DNA from: Aplysia californica
Lineage: Eukaryota > Mollusca > Gastropoda > Aplysiida > Aplysiidae
Assembly: GCF_000002075.1 (NCBI RefSeq)
Contig: NW_004797573.1
Location: 612,006 to 676,005, forward strand
DNA length: 64,000 bases
Direction: 5' to 3'
The notes under the pieces are model-generated. The model saw only the letters and a list, made by a program, of their open reading frames with translations. It ran no database searches and was not told the origin of the DNA. This document shows, piece by piece, positions 43,128 to 53,589 of this stretch (the stretch's first letter is position 1; each line of letters opens with the position of its first letter). The translations under genes were made by a program, and so were the position numbers.

Positions 43128-44168
43128 AACGTTGAAATTTTTTCCATATTGTTGATGTATGTTGTCTAAAGATAAGCTGCGATGAGGCTAGAGAAAAAGT
43201 TTCAAGTGTGAGTATTGGTAATTGTAATGAGTGTGGAGTCAAATACCTTACCAAACAGTATTAGTCTAGATGTGAAAATGACGTGAGCGCTGTAGAAAGT
43301 ATTATTGATGGCAATATTGACTTTCAGGAGGGAAATGCATGTGTGGGAGATTGTAGAAACGATGACACTGAAAATGAAAGCAGAGGACTTGTTTTCAGGG
43401 TGTATTGAGACATTTGCATCTGGTTTAAAAATAGTTGAGTCTGAAAAGTTGTTTTTTTCTTGTGTCAGTTCCTTTCATAGTATTCTTTTTTTCCGCCTTT
43501 TTCATATGATCATTTTCAAATGGTAGAAATGTGGCTATTATGAAGTACGTTTCTTGGTTTTCAGATCAAGGCTTAGTTAATTTGAATGTTTTGGTTGAAA
43601 ATTAGAATTTAATTGTTAGTATGCTAGATAATACAAACATATTTCCAAGGATTTTATCTGTGATGAGCTCCCTTGCCATGGTCCATGAATGCAGCTTCAC
43701 AGATGTCACTCAAAGCCTGTCTTTATACCTGAGTTTGTAGAGCCCCTGGAGATAGGTTCGAGTAAAATAGGAGGTCGGGATTGAATACCTTCCCTCCACT
43801 TGTTGTCAGATGGACTGTAGATGAAGGTTGTTTGTTATATTTAGGGGAGACATACACTCCTGGTAAAAATTTCCAGACAAATGACTTCTATTCACTTTCA
43901 TGTAATTGTGCAAGAAGTTCATAGGTAAATCGGATGTATTAAATTTGAATTTGTTGACTTTTTCTGAAAAATGGGTCTCTGTGGCAGCCATCTTGGATTT
44001 TCAAACCAGTTTCTCAGTTCAAATGAATTCCAGAGAAAATATTGAACTTCAGCTTGAAATTTGGCACACCTGTGCAACTGCAAACCATTATAAAATAGCT
44101 CAAAGTCAATGGACCCCTGACAGTCAGTTGACGAAACTTTGGGGTACTTTTAAAGAAAAAATTGAATA
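43128..44168 (+). other. Probable RNF17 3' UTR
   Basis: AT-rich, no coding signal. No AATAAA occurs early. The first candidates outside inserted elements are near 46152, 46797 and 48137, so either the 3' UTR is several kb long or a variant signal is used. Confidence 0.5.
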
Positions 44169-45125
44169 CAGTAGTCTCCGCCTAAGATCCCACCGCTTAC
44201 GATCCCGGTTCGCTTAAGATCCCGCTGTTTTAAGAAAACAGAATTTTTACTATACAAAAGTCACCCTTAAGATCCCGCTCTGATTCACTCTGAAGGTCTA
44301 CATTCGGCTAAGATCCCGCATTTCTGATCATAATTTGCAGAACAAAAACCCGAGCGGGCACAGCCGATCAACCAAGAGTGAAAAGTTGAGATCAATAAAC
44401 TGTCCATCTCGTCAAAAATCAGCCACTATCGTGAATGTGATCACATACATGTTGTAAAACTTAATGAAGCGATACAATGTTTGCCCCAGACGGGATCACA
44501 CCGGGGTGTGAACTGACCAACACATTTGTTTTCCCCACGCATTGCACTCACACGTAAGCTCTCCCCCTAAACTTACATCAAACGCTGGGTGGGTAGGACC
44601 TACATGTTTGCTCCAGGCGGGATCACATCGAACTGTGAACTCTTCCCTGACCATTGCAGCAGTTGTCTCTACTCCCAAATTTACGAGACAGACTGAATTT
44701 TAATTGGTGTGTTCACAACGTGATGGTGTGTTACGACAAAGGCGAAAGGCGGTTGGGGGGGGGGGACTTGGTTAGAGATGGAAAGTTAGAAAAATTTTCG
44801 ACAGGTGAAGGGGAGGGGCAACAGGATAAGCGTAGATCTTGAGTGAGACTCATGATAGGATAATAAGTGAAAATGGCACTTCTCATGCTACTATGCACTG
44901 TGATAGGCCATCAAGGTTAACCACTCTTTGCTCGCCATACGTCATAAACCCACCAAGCGGTCACGTCAGTTCATTTTAGAGTGAAGGGAGACCATTTTAC
45001 AGATTGTGAACCTTAACATGGGTCACAATAGATTCTTCCGGGGGTTCATCGGTTAAGATCCCGGTTCGCCTAAGATCCCGCATTTCCTCGCTCCCGAGCA
45101 CTGGGTTCTTGGGCGGAGACTACTG
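44169..45125. mobile_element. Non-autonomous pogo/Tigger-like element, TAAGATCCC family
   Basis: Ends CAGTAGTCTCCGCC are perfect for 14 bases and similar for about 23. They are flanked by TA at 44167-44168 and 45126-45127. The word TAAGATCCCG (or one-base variants) recurs seven or more times, clustered at both ends. 957 bases with no transposase frame. It lies downstream of the RNF17 stop. Confidence 0.88.
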
Positions 45126-45683
45126 TATTCCCACAAGTTACAAATTTTTCCCAAATTCCTCTGCTTGTTCCACAGAATAGATCTTAAAGCACTTGTATGC
45201 CAAATTTGAAGCTTCTAGTAATTTTTGAAAACTTGCACCAAGGTGGTCACATGTGAAAAAAACCCCAGATTTTGAGAAAAACAGAAAAAACAGGATTTTT
45301 AGTTCACACATACACTTTTCAAACACCTTTTTAAGTCATGTAGGGTTTTTCTTTCAACTGTTTGGTCATTATGACCTGATAGATTAGATGTTGAAGAATG
45401 TTTTTTTGCAAAAAACAAAAAATCGATATTTTGAAAAATCGTATCGATATTCTCTGATTTGTGACCCAAGTTTCCCCTTATAAGTTGTTGATCTTTATGA
45501 GATAATTTTGGGTATTCTGGGTGGGTGTTGTTTTTGGGTTTTTTTTGTTTTTTTAGACATGAAAAGATTTTCCTTTTTTCATTTTCTCTGATCTTTCCAC
45601 CCCTGACAGTTCCACAAAACATGAGGATACTCACTACACTCGCGTCATAAAACAAGGATGTTTGTGGCTCTGAGAAACAGACT

Positions 45684-45812
45684 TTAACACTTTGCCATCA
45701 CAAGGCTCATATAGTAAAAACCCTTGCCATCGAAGGCAAAGGCATTTTGTGGAAAGTCCAAAGAAACTGGGTGGTAAACATCGCCGATCAGCGAGATGTG
45801 ACGGCAAAGTTT
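45684..45812. mobile_element. TTAA MITE, family F (copy 2)
   Basis: It starts TTAACACTTTGCCATCACA and ends ATGTGACGGCAAAGT, with the internal GCCGATCAGCG shared with copy 3. The right TTAA is lost. Confidence 0.55.
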
Positions 45813-47354
45813 GTTTTTTAAAGTTTGAAATGCCTTATCTTTCTTGGGCATTTTGTCCTTTCTGTGGGTGAAATTAGATCTTTCTGTGAAAAGATGAAGT
45901 ACTTCTAAGGACAGGGAAGCCTGAGAATCATGAGAATGAGGTTTTTCAAAAACAGCAGGTTTGAAAATTGTCCAATATGAGTGAAGTGAATATTGTGTAG
46001 TCCTTCTGTCTTTTTCATCAGCTGCAAGTTCACATGCGCATTCTCTTTCGTATGGTATGTTTATAGTTTGTGGTTTGCTTGAAAATTAGTGTTCATCTGC
46101 TTGAGTATAGAATTGAAAATTTATCCAAATGGTTCTGTTTTTATGTTATAGAATAAAAATGATTTATGCTAAGATGTTAAGAATATTATTCGTGTGTTCA
46201 GATCAGAAATGGTGCCTTTCCATAGAGTAATATTTCCTTGAATTCTGTTTGTCGTGGAACAGTTTTTGGTCTGTTTTTAACTGTATCCCAGAAGAACTTT
46301 CTGCAACTTATGATGGTTTTCTCTGAGCCATACACACACATTATCTTTTATTGACTCGGAACTTGTTCTGTCTGCATACAAGGTACATCATGCTACAGCG
46401 TACATTTTCTGAGTGTTTGAGTTTGTCGTTCTAATTTCTCAATGAATGTTACTTATATTCCCTCATACTGCCAATTGCGTTTTCTTTATTTATTTTTGTT
46501 TATTTCCTGTAATTTTCCTGGTAAAATATTTTGATATTACTTTTGTATAATTGAGGAGGTCGTTTGATATGTTTTGTTTGTATAATGACTTTCACAATTC
46601 AGAATGAATCATTGTAAATGTTGTCAGTCATATCAGTTTGAAAAATGATTGCAAATTCTCAAATTTGAATACATATGGTTACGGTATTCACAATATGAGC
46701 TGAAGCCAGCTAGTTACTTTTAAAAAAACAACCCAACTAAACATCCAATTTACACACCAATACTCTTCTCCACTCTGAATTGAGCTGATTGTCATCAAAT
46801 AAAGCTTCTCAAATAGGCTGCTTTTTAAACATGTTGAATAAGAATGACCCCTCCATTTTGTACAGTTTTTTTTTTTTTGGTAGACATTAGTTATTATAAA
46901 TTAGGTAATTGAAAATGACATCTTTTAGTATGAACATTATCACTGCTACAGAAGCACAATATTGACTAGATTTCATGTTTAGAGCTGTCAGTGGCAAGCA
47001 AAGGTGTACAAGAGTTATGAGATCTTGCAATAATTTGTTCTGAACGATTTGAGAAAATTGTTTGTGTTCCCAGTGTAACACTGATAATAATTACAACATA
47101 AAAAGGTATTTTCTAGTTTCATTTTGTCAGTAGAGTCTTTTTTTTTTTTAATGTACAATTCTGTAAGAGCTATATGTTACTCCCTTAGTCTTGTCGGATG
47201 GCAATTTCTCTAACAGAGCCTGGGCACTGGGCATTGTTAGAACATGATGCTTCTCAGGGTTATTTACGACACTTGCTTCACATGAACTTTTGTACCTTTG
47301 ATGACTGCTCTGAATTTTTTTGTCATTGTACCTTTCTGTCAGTCAGGATTTTGT
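45813..47354. other. Downstream flank of RNF17 without recognised elements
   Basis: AT-rich. It holds AATAAA at about 46152 and 46797, which could serve as RNF17 poly(A) signals; which is used cannot be told. Confidence 0.4.
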
Positions 47355-47490
47355 GACATCAGTAGCCTATTGGTTAGGCTACCGCACCCGTTATCGTGCA
47401 ATTGCAGGTTTTGGGGTTCGAGTCTCAGCTTGGTCCAACTTTGTGTGCTTGAAAGGCACTTTACATGGATTTCCAATTTAGCTACATTCT
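47355..47490 (+). mobile_element. SINE family D head fragment
   Basis: AGTAGCCTATTGGTTAGGCT, GGGTTCGAGTCTCAGC, then TGTGTGCTTGAAAGGCACTT match the head of the SINE at 53523-53922 (reverse strand). The 3' part is missing. Confidence 0.7.
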
Positions 47491-48136
47491 TTTGGAGATG
47501 GACGTTTAAGTCAGAGGTTCTGATCTTAAATCACCCAATAGTGTTGATTGGGGCATTAAAATTAAACCTGTACCATTTCACTTTATTTTTTTTTTCATTC
47601 TTGATTTTAGAGAGTAAATGCACTGGAATGATTGTGAGAAATACATGAAAAACCTTGAGTTAACTGGGTTTTAGAACTGGAACAGGGACTTCAAAGTACT
47701 GATAAATGTTTTTTTACTGGGTTTCCGTGCTCTACTATTCCTTGAGCTGAGAAATCTGATGACATCATTATCTTGTGTTTTTCCTAAATAGCCTAGAACC
47801 GGTAACCCCCCTCCCCCAATTGACCTAATCCTCTCAATTGCATTTGATACTTCACCGAGGTGGGTTTTTTTCTTTACTACTGTAGGATTTTAGTTTCTGC
47901 TATACAAAAAATAGCTCATTCTCATTTTATTGATAAATATTTTTTTCATTTGATCACTCCTTTCTCTTGAGCATTCAGGCGATTTTTTTCCCCATTACCT
48001 AAGTCTGATGCTCATTTTTCATGTTTCCATTCTTACATACCAGTATTGATGTTGTCTTTACTTTGCTGATTTCTTTTGTTTCCGAGTGTTAACATTGGTT
48101 ATAACCGTTCATAATCTTGTTTTTTTGAAGGATTCA

Positions 48137-48142
48137 GAATAA
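48137..48142 (+). terminator. Candidate poly(A) signal (AATAAA) downstream of RNF17
   Basis: AGAATAAAGATTT near 48135, followed by T-rich sequence. It is one of several possible signals, and nothing in the sequence proves use. Confidence 0.25.
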
Positions 48143-48361
48143 AGATTTCTGTATCTGAACAAGTTTTGTTACTTGAAAATTATTGCTTTGTTGAGAAAGA
48201 GAACAATTTTTGTTGTTGAGAACTACTCGAAGACAATGCAATAAAAAAACAAAATGATGCACCTTGAGTTGGTTTTATTTTTCTCCCTCTACCAGCTGAG
48301 TACTTGAATGCTTATTGTGTGCCGTCTTGTCTCCTGATCACAAACCCAAGCTGTCCTCATT

Positions 48362-48469
48362 CTGATTTACTCCGCATATATCAGTATGCTGATTTACTCC
48401 GCATATATCAGTATGCTGATTTACTCCGCATATATCAGTATGCTGATTTACTCCGCATATATCAGTATG
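48362..48469. repeat. 27-bp x 4 perfect tandem repeat
   Basis: The unit CTGATTTACTCCGCATATAT plus CAGTATG is repeated four times with no mismatch that I see. The perfect identity suggests recent expansion. In translation it gives repeated ADLLRIYQY, not regarded as protein. Confidence 0.95.
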
Positions 48470-48837
48470 ATTATATTTTTTTTATATGAATAGTTTGACA
48501 ACAAAATGCAACAAATGCTATTTTTAATTATGTTTGGGTGAAACTTGTACTGTTGTATCTAGAAAAGTGAGGCACATTCCAGAGTCTACTTCTTTTTTCA
48601 CAATACGCATATTTTTCCTCTTTAAAGAACTGCAGCAAATGACTGTTTTTATTAAACTCAACAAAAGTAGTTGACCTTTTTTGACAAACTGCGACATATC
48701 CTCAGGCCACCAATCAAGTTCTTTGCTTGAGTCACATGACTTTGCTTGTTGCCAACAAATGTTTGTCCGTGGTTCTTATCGTTCCTTATTATTGCAAGTC
48801 GTATAATATTGAATCAATGTTTTTCATTATATTGATC

Positions 48838-49435
48838 ACTTACCACCCACGAAGCGCTCAGAGCACACAACCTTTGTCCCCACGTACGGTACCACTACCA
48901 AGACGCAGATGGGGTACATGAGCAGTACTATACTTGTACCTCTGCGAAAACTCCCTAATCATTATGAAATTTTCGGCACAGTGAGAAAATTGAATGTGAT
49001 GATAGAATGTTCACCAAAAAAAGGAATTAGAATTTGGAACTGAAAACACTAGATCAAGGCACATTCATACCCCGAATTCTCATAGCGTCAGTGTAATGTA
49101 GCACTCATTGCCAAGTGTACTCAACATTTTTTCAAAAAGATTTACTCCAGTTGTTATAAACCAACTAATTTGCATCCTCAAAGGCCACACAAACCATTCA
49201 GAGTGGGTGTTCCTTCTTTCCCATCAAACAGCTCTCCTCCCTTTCTGTGTTTGTTACTCTTATTTATAACACCTCTAATCTTCAGCACTTATATGACCTT
49301 ATTATGTTGCAAGTGCCGTAAAACTCTTCCTAAAACTAAAAGAAACATTCAGAAAGGAAATTATAACTTTCACAATACAACATTTTTGTCACTGTATCAC
49401 ACCACTGCCGATCAGCGTCACTTGGAGGCAAAGTG
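48838..49435. mobile_element. TTAA-type MITE, family F (copy 3), split by a SINE
   Basis: The left end CACTTACCACCCACGAAGCG matches copy 1 (CACTTTTCACCCACGCAGCG). The right end GCCGATCAGCGTCACTTGG ... GGCAAAGTG matches the other copies. A family B SINE sits inside. The flanks are TTGAT-like, not TTAA, so the site has decayed. Confidence 0.55.
49190..49353 (+). mobile_element. SINE family B with near-exact duplication
   Basis: The body (49202-49342) is flanked by AAACCATTCAGA and AAACATTCAGA. It carries TTCCCATCAAACAGCTC, TATAACACCTCTAATC, and the tail TATATGACCTTATTATG then CAAGTGCCGTAAAACTC. Confidence 0.8.
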
Positions 49436-50436
49436 ATTTGATGGTGTCTGTTGTTGGAATGTTAAAATTGACTCGTACATAACAGTGATGACAAACATTT
49501 ATTTCTGAAAGAAAAATAGAATAGCGTAATAATATTTCACTTTTATTGCCAGAACCAGCTGCAGTCATAATTAACAGACACTCAGAAGCAGTAAAAATTG
49601 AATAAATATTGTCGTTAAAATGGTGTTTTGTATTTTTTAAACTTCATAGTGTTGTCATGTTTACAAGACAGGTGACCTCATATACTATTTCTTAAAGTAG
49701 GTTTTAGTTCCTTTGTAAAATGGCATTGTTTTCCTAATTTTCATGTCGAGAGAGGTTCAGGTAGGCCTACTGTTGTTGTGAGGTCTCAGGTACACATTTT
49801 GCAGAAATTTGAACTTTTGGGAAAATAAACACAAATTTGACTCGTACACATAACAATGATGACACAAAATAGAGTCGCACAGCTTTTTTCTTCAAAGCAT
49901 CTCATAGGTAAAAAATTTGTCCATTCCACCTGTGACAAAAACAAAAATGGACATGGGAAAATATAAACATTAAAAGAAATATCTTTTCTAGCTATCAAAG
50001 TTGAACAGTTTAATAAAAACTATGAATGAGCACATGATTTTTATACGTCACGAAATTACAACATTCTGTGATTTAAAATAGATACCGCTGGAATAGCCAG
50101 AGCCACTGTGCAATCACATGCTTTGGCACTCTTTACCTCTTACCTCTGCCCAGGAGAGGATTATCAACCTTTTTCATGGATAAATTTGAAAACTTCCTCA
50201 GTTTTTAATATAAGAAATTAATATTTAAGCATATCTAGGAAATGACATTAAAAAAAAAAGCCACAGTGGATAGCCGATTCCCTAGCAAAAGGGTCTTGAT
50301 CAGAGCAGCATGACAAAAAGGATGAATTATTCCTAGGCAAAGACCATTATCCAAATGGGGCTACAAACAAACAAGAACAATATCTCCTATGTCTACTGGG
50401 AAGGAACAAAAAGATAAAGGAGGTGAATTTTGCTGT
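49436..50436 (-). other. Probable 3' UTR of the EF-hand gene
   Basis: Candidate minus-strand AATAAA signals occur at about 49498 and 49542-49547. A direct repeat, TTGACTCGTACATAACA and TTGACTCGTACACATAACA, lies at about 49468 and 49838. Confidence 0.45.
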
Positions 50437-50779
50437 TCAAATTATTTCTTTCTGTCCGAAGTAATGGTCACACATAAGGATAGGGCAGTCTGTGAATTCC
50501 ACAGTGTAGTCGTAGAAGAGAACCAGCTCTTCCGGTGATTCACGACTGTCACCTACAAAACCGCACTCTTCTAGAGTCATATCCGGAGACAACACTGACT
50601 CAGCGTTTCTGGATCGATCTCGAAACACAGCCAGTTTTGTTGAGCTGATGTCTGTCTCTGCTATGATGATCTGAATCAGACCACACACCGGAAGATGGGA
50701 ATGGACGAGAAGGACAAGGTGTCCAGGGAAGTCTCGAAACATGTCAAAGGTCACGGAACGCATTTCCAGGGCAATGTAT
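50437..50779 (-). CDS. EF-hand gene last coding exon
   Basis: It completes a split Arg codon and runs YIALEMRSVTFD ... VLLVHSHLPVCGLIQIIIAE ... DISSTKLAVFRDRS ... TLEECGFVG ... LVLFYDYTVEFTDCPILMC to TGA (plus-strand 50437-50439). The acceptor is CCAAACAG. The alternating hydrophobic pattern points to a folded beta-rich domain. Confidence 0.85.
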
Positions 50780-53518
50780 CTGTTTGGAAACAAGGTAAAA
50801 AAAATCTGTTTTACACAAACAAATTATGATGACACCTATGTATTGTATGGAGAATTCAGCTCCTTTTTTGTGCCTTTGAACTTAGAAAAAGAGTTGTACA
50901 GAATTGTAACTTATCCGTTATTTTTATTTTGAGTCTGCTCATAAGTAGACCCTTACATGATGTCTTCAAAATTAGAACTCATCCAGTTCTATTCTCTGCT
51001 CCACAGTAGAGCTGTAATAACTTAAACACCATAGGGTCATCTTACCCTGTTCTATTTGGATGTGATTCAGGAGTTCAAAAATGATTGATGTTATACTTAT
51101 ACTATTCTGCTAAATGCTATAATTTACTATAAAATGTAAATAAATGCTATGCTGGTCACAGTTGCACTATGAAAAAGCAAGTACACATTCAAATCCATGA
51201 GGGGTCCCAGTTATTTTTCTCAGCCTTCTCAAATGTTTCCCCTCAACCTCAGTAAATGACCAAGCCTTTAGAATTACTTAAAATGTGTCTAGAAAGAATG
51301 ATGAACTTTAACAGCAAGAAAACTAATAAAAGTAAAAACATTACGATAGCTCATAACATATTTCCGTAATAGCCAACTTTACTTTTTATCCCTACCTTTT
51401 CTCTCTTTCTCTATCTCTCCCTCCCCTCCCCCTCCTCCCCTCATCCCCATACATTTTTTTACACTCTAAAAGTGTCCTTCATTAGTCCAATACTCCAATG
51501 AGCACCATTGTTAAAGGTGAACATCATAAACATATAAGCACAGACAAACTGAGACCTGCTGTATGTTAACTATAATTTTTTAAAACTCATTCGCTATGTA
51601 TTATTTTCGGCTTGTGGACGAATTTTTTTTCGGGAGGGCGAATGAGGTGATGACTAGTGGGTAGTTAAAAGGTCTTTGGGGCCATAAATTCAAATAAATA
51701 TAATATACCAATATTTTCTGTATGGTTTGTAAAACACATCTGTAATGTTTATTTATGTATTTTTCAACTTTGGTTTATGTAAGAGGCGATTATGCAACAA
51801 AATTTTGATTGGATGTGGATAAAATTTGAAAATAAAAAATTAATAATCTTTGGTGAAACTAAAAAAATATGTTTGCACCTAGTCAAAATACATCAAAATA
51901 ACCATAAATGAATATAGAACTGGAAAATATTGAAAAGTTTGCAGTTATTTAAATACATTCCATAATATTTGTAGATTCTGCATTTGGATCATAACATCTG
52001 ATATTGAAAAAACCCCAACATTTTTATAATCTTGAAAAACGATCACAAAGAGAAAAAAACCCACTCGTATCTTATATGGAAGTATTTAGAGTTGCATTTG
52101 GAATAAACCTATACATGTCTTGAGTGGCACTTTTTGTGTAATTTCATCAAAAAGTAGTGATTTGGGGGAGAAAAAAATGTTTTGACAATTTAGATCTACA
52201 CCTAGATCTAGTTTTAGAGATTCTAGATCTAGATCAAGCACTCAAAAATAACTGATTTCTCAATAACAGTGCATTGACAATATGAGTCCAACCGTATCAA
52301 TATTATAGAAAAGAGTCCTACATTTCTTTAGTGGGCAAAATAATGATAGATTTTGTTGTGTAAAATTACTAAGACTGGTGTCCTGGCTATAATTTTGGCA
52401 TCGCAATAAAACAAAGTCGAAAAAACTACGAAATCGTTTTTCAAAACTGAATCAAAGACAGTACATAACAAGATGGGCCACTGAGCCAAAAAAGTGTCCG
52501 CCGGAAGTCCGTTCTTTGCTTCAGATGGCGCTGGAGTCTGTTTTGAAGCTCTCTTTCGTTTTTTCTGAAGAAGAATAGGAATAGCACCTCCTTGCGTGCG
52601 CAAATCAACTGCTGTTCATCAGTGGTTCGGGTTCGTTCAGTGCGCAGTTTTAGGGTTTTTAAAAATTTTAATGACCTCTCGCCTTTCATTTTAAAGTCAA
52701 ATTAAACGAAGAAAACAATCACCTCTTCCTCCGGAAGCGTTTTTTTTGTCTGCGTAACAATTTAAAAAAGCGTTCTTCCGAAATGTATCCAAAAATTGGC
52801 TCAAAGAGAGGAGTGGCCCCTCTTGTTATGTAGATTCTTTGACGGAATCTAAATTTCCGATTTTCAGTGGAAATGCTTGGCTCGGAAGTCAACATTATAT
52901 TTTAACATGGATATGTGGATTGGAATAGAATCTAAGCTAAAATTGAAGATCGGTTCTCGAGCCACCGGGGGCAGCTTAGCGTACTGACGGCACTTTAGCC
53001 GCGCCGCCCCCCCACGGCTCGGCGTAGCGAATGAGTTAATGCTCATGAGTGCTTCAAAAAGATGCCATTCTTTCCAACCACGCTGCATCTGGCTCAAATT
53101 CTGTGATGAAACTCTCACAAAGACATCCCTAGCAAATTTTATAGTTTACCGCACCTGCCCCTGTTCCACTGACTAAAAACCCTGAGATTTCAAACTATTC
53201 TCAGTGCAGGAAATTCTCTTCCACAGAGTGTGAGTCTGACAATGACACTTGACAGGCTGCGGAAAGTGCAATAAGTGGCTTGTTCAAAGATTTGTGCGAC
53301 GACTGCTTATTAGTTGGCAAAAAAAGCATCAGCGAAGACTGCGACTTCACAGAGTGCTTTACCCAAAGAATTAAAGGAATGAATTTGAAAATATCATTCT
53401 CTGCTCTTTCCATCCGTCAGTCCATGATATATGCATCAGCTTAAGTCTGCAATTTTGTACAAAAGGAACATCAAACTTTTCTTACCAGTTAATGGAGAAA
53501 ACGATTTTTCCCAAGACC

Positions 53519-53589
<71 letters not shown>

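Noticed and set aside
48304-48489. Repeat protein with ADLLRIYQY units
   Set aside because: It is the translation of a 27-bp tandem repeat. There is no start context, splice logic or flanking coding signal.
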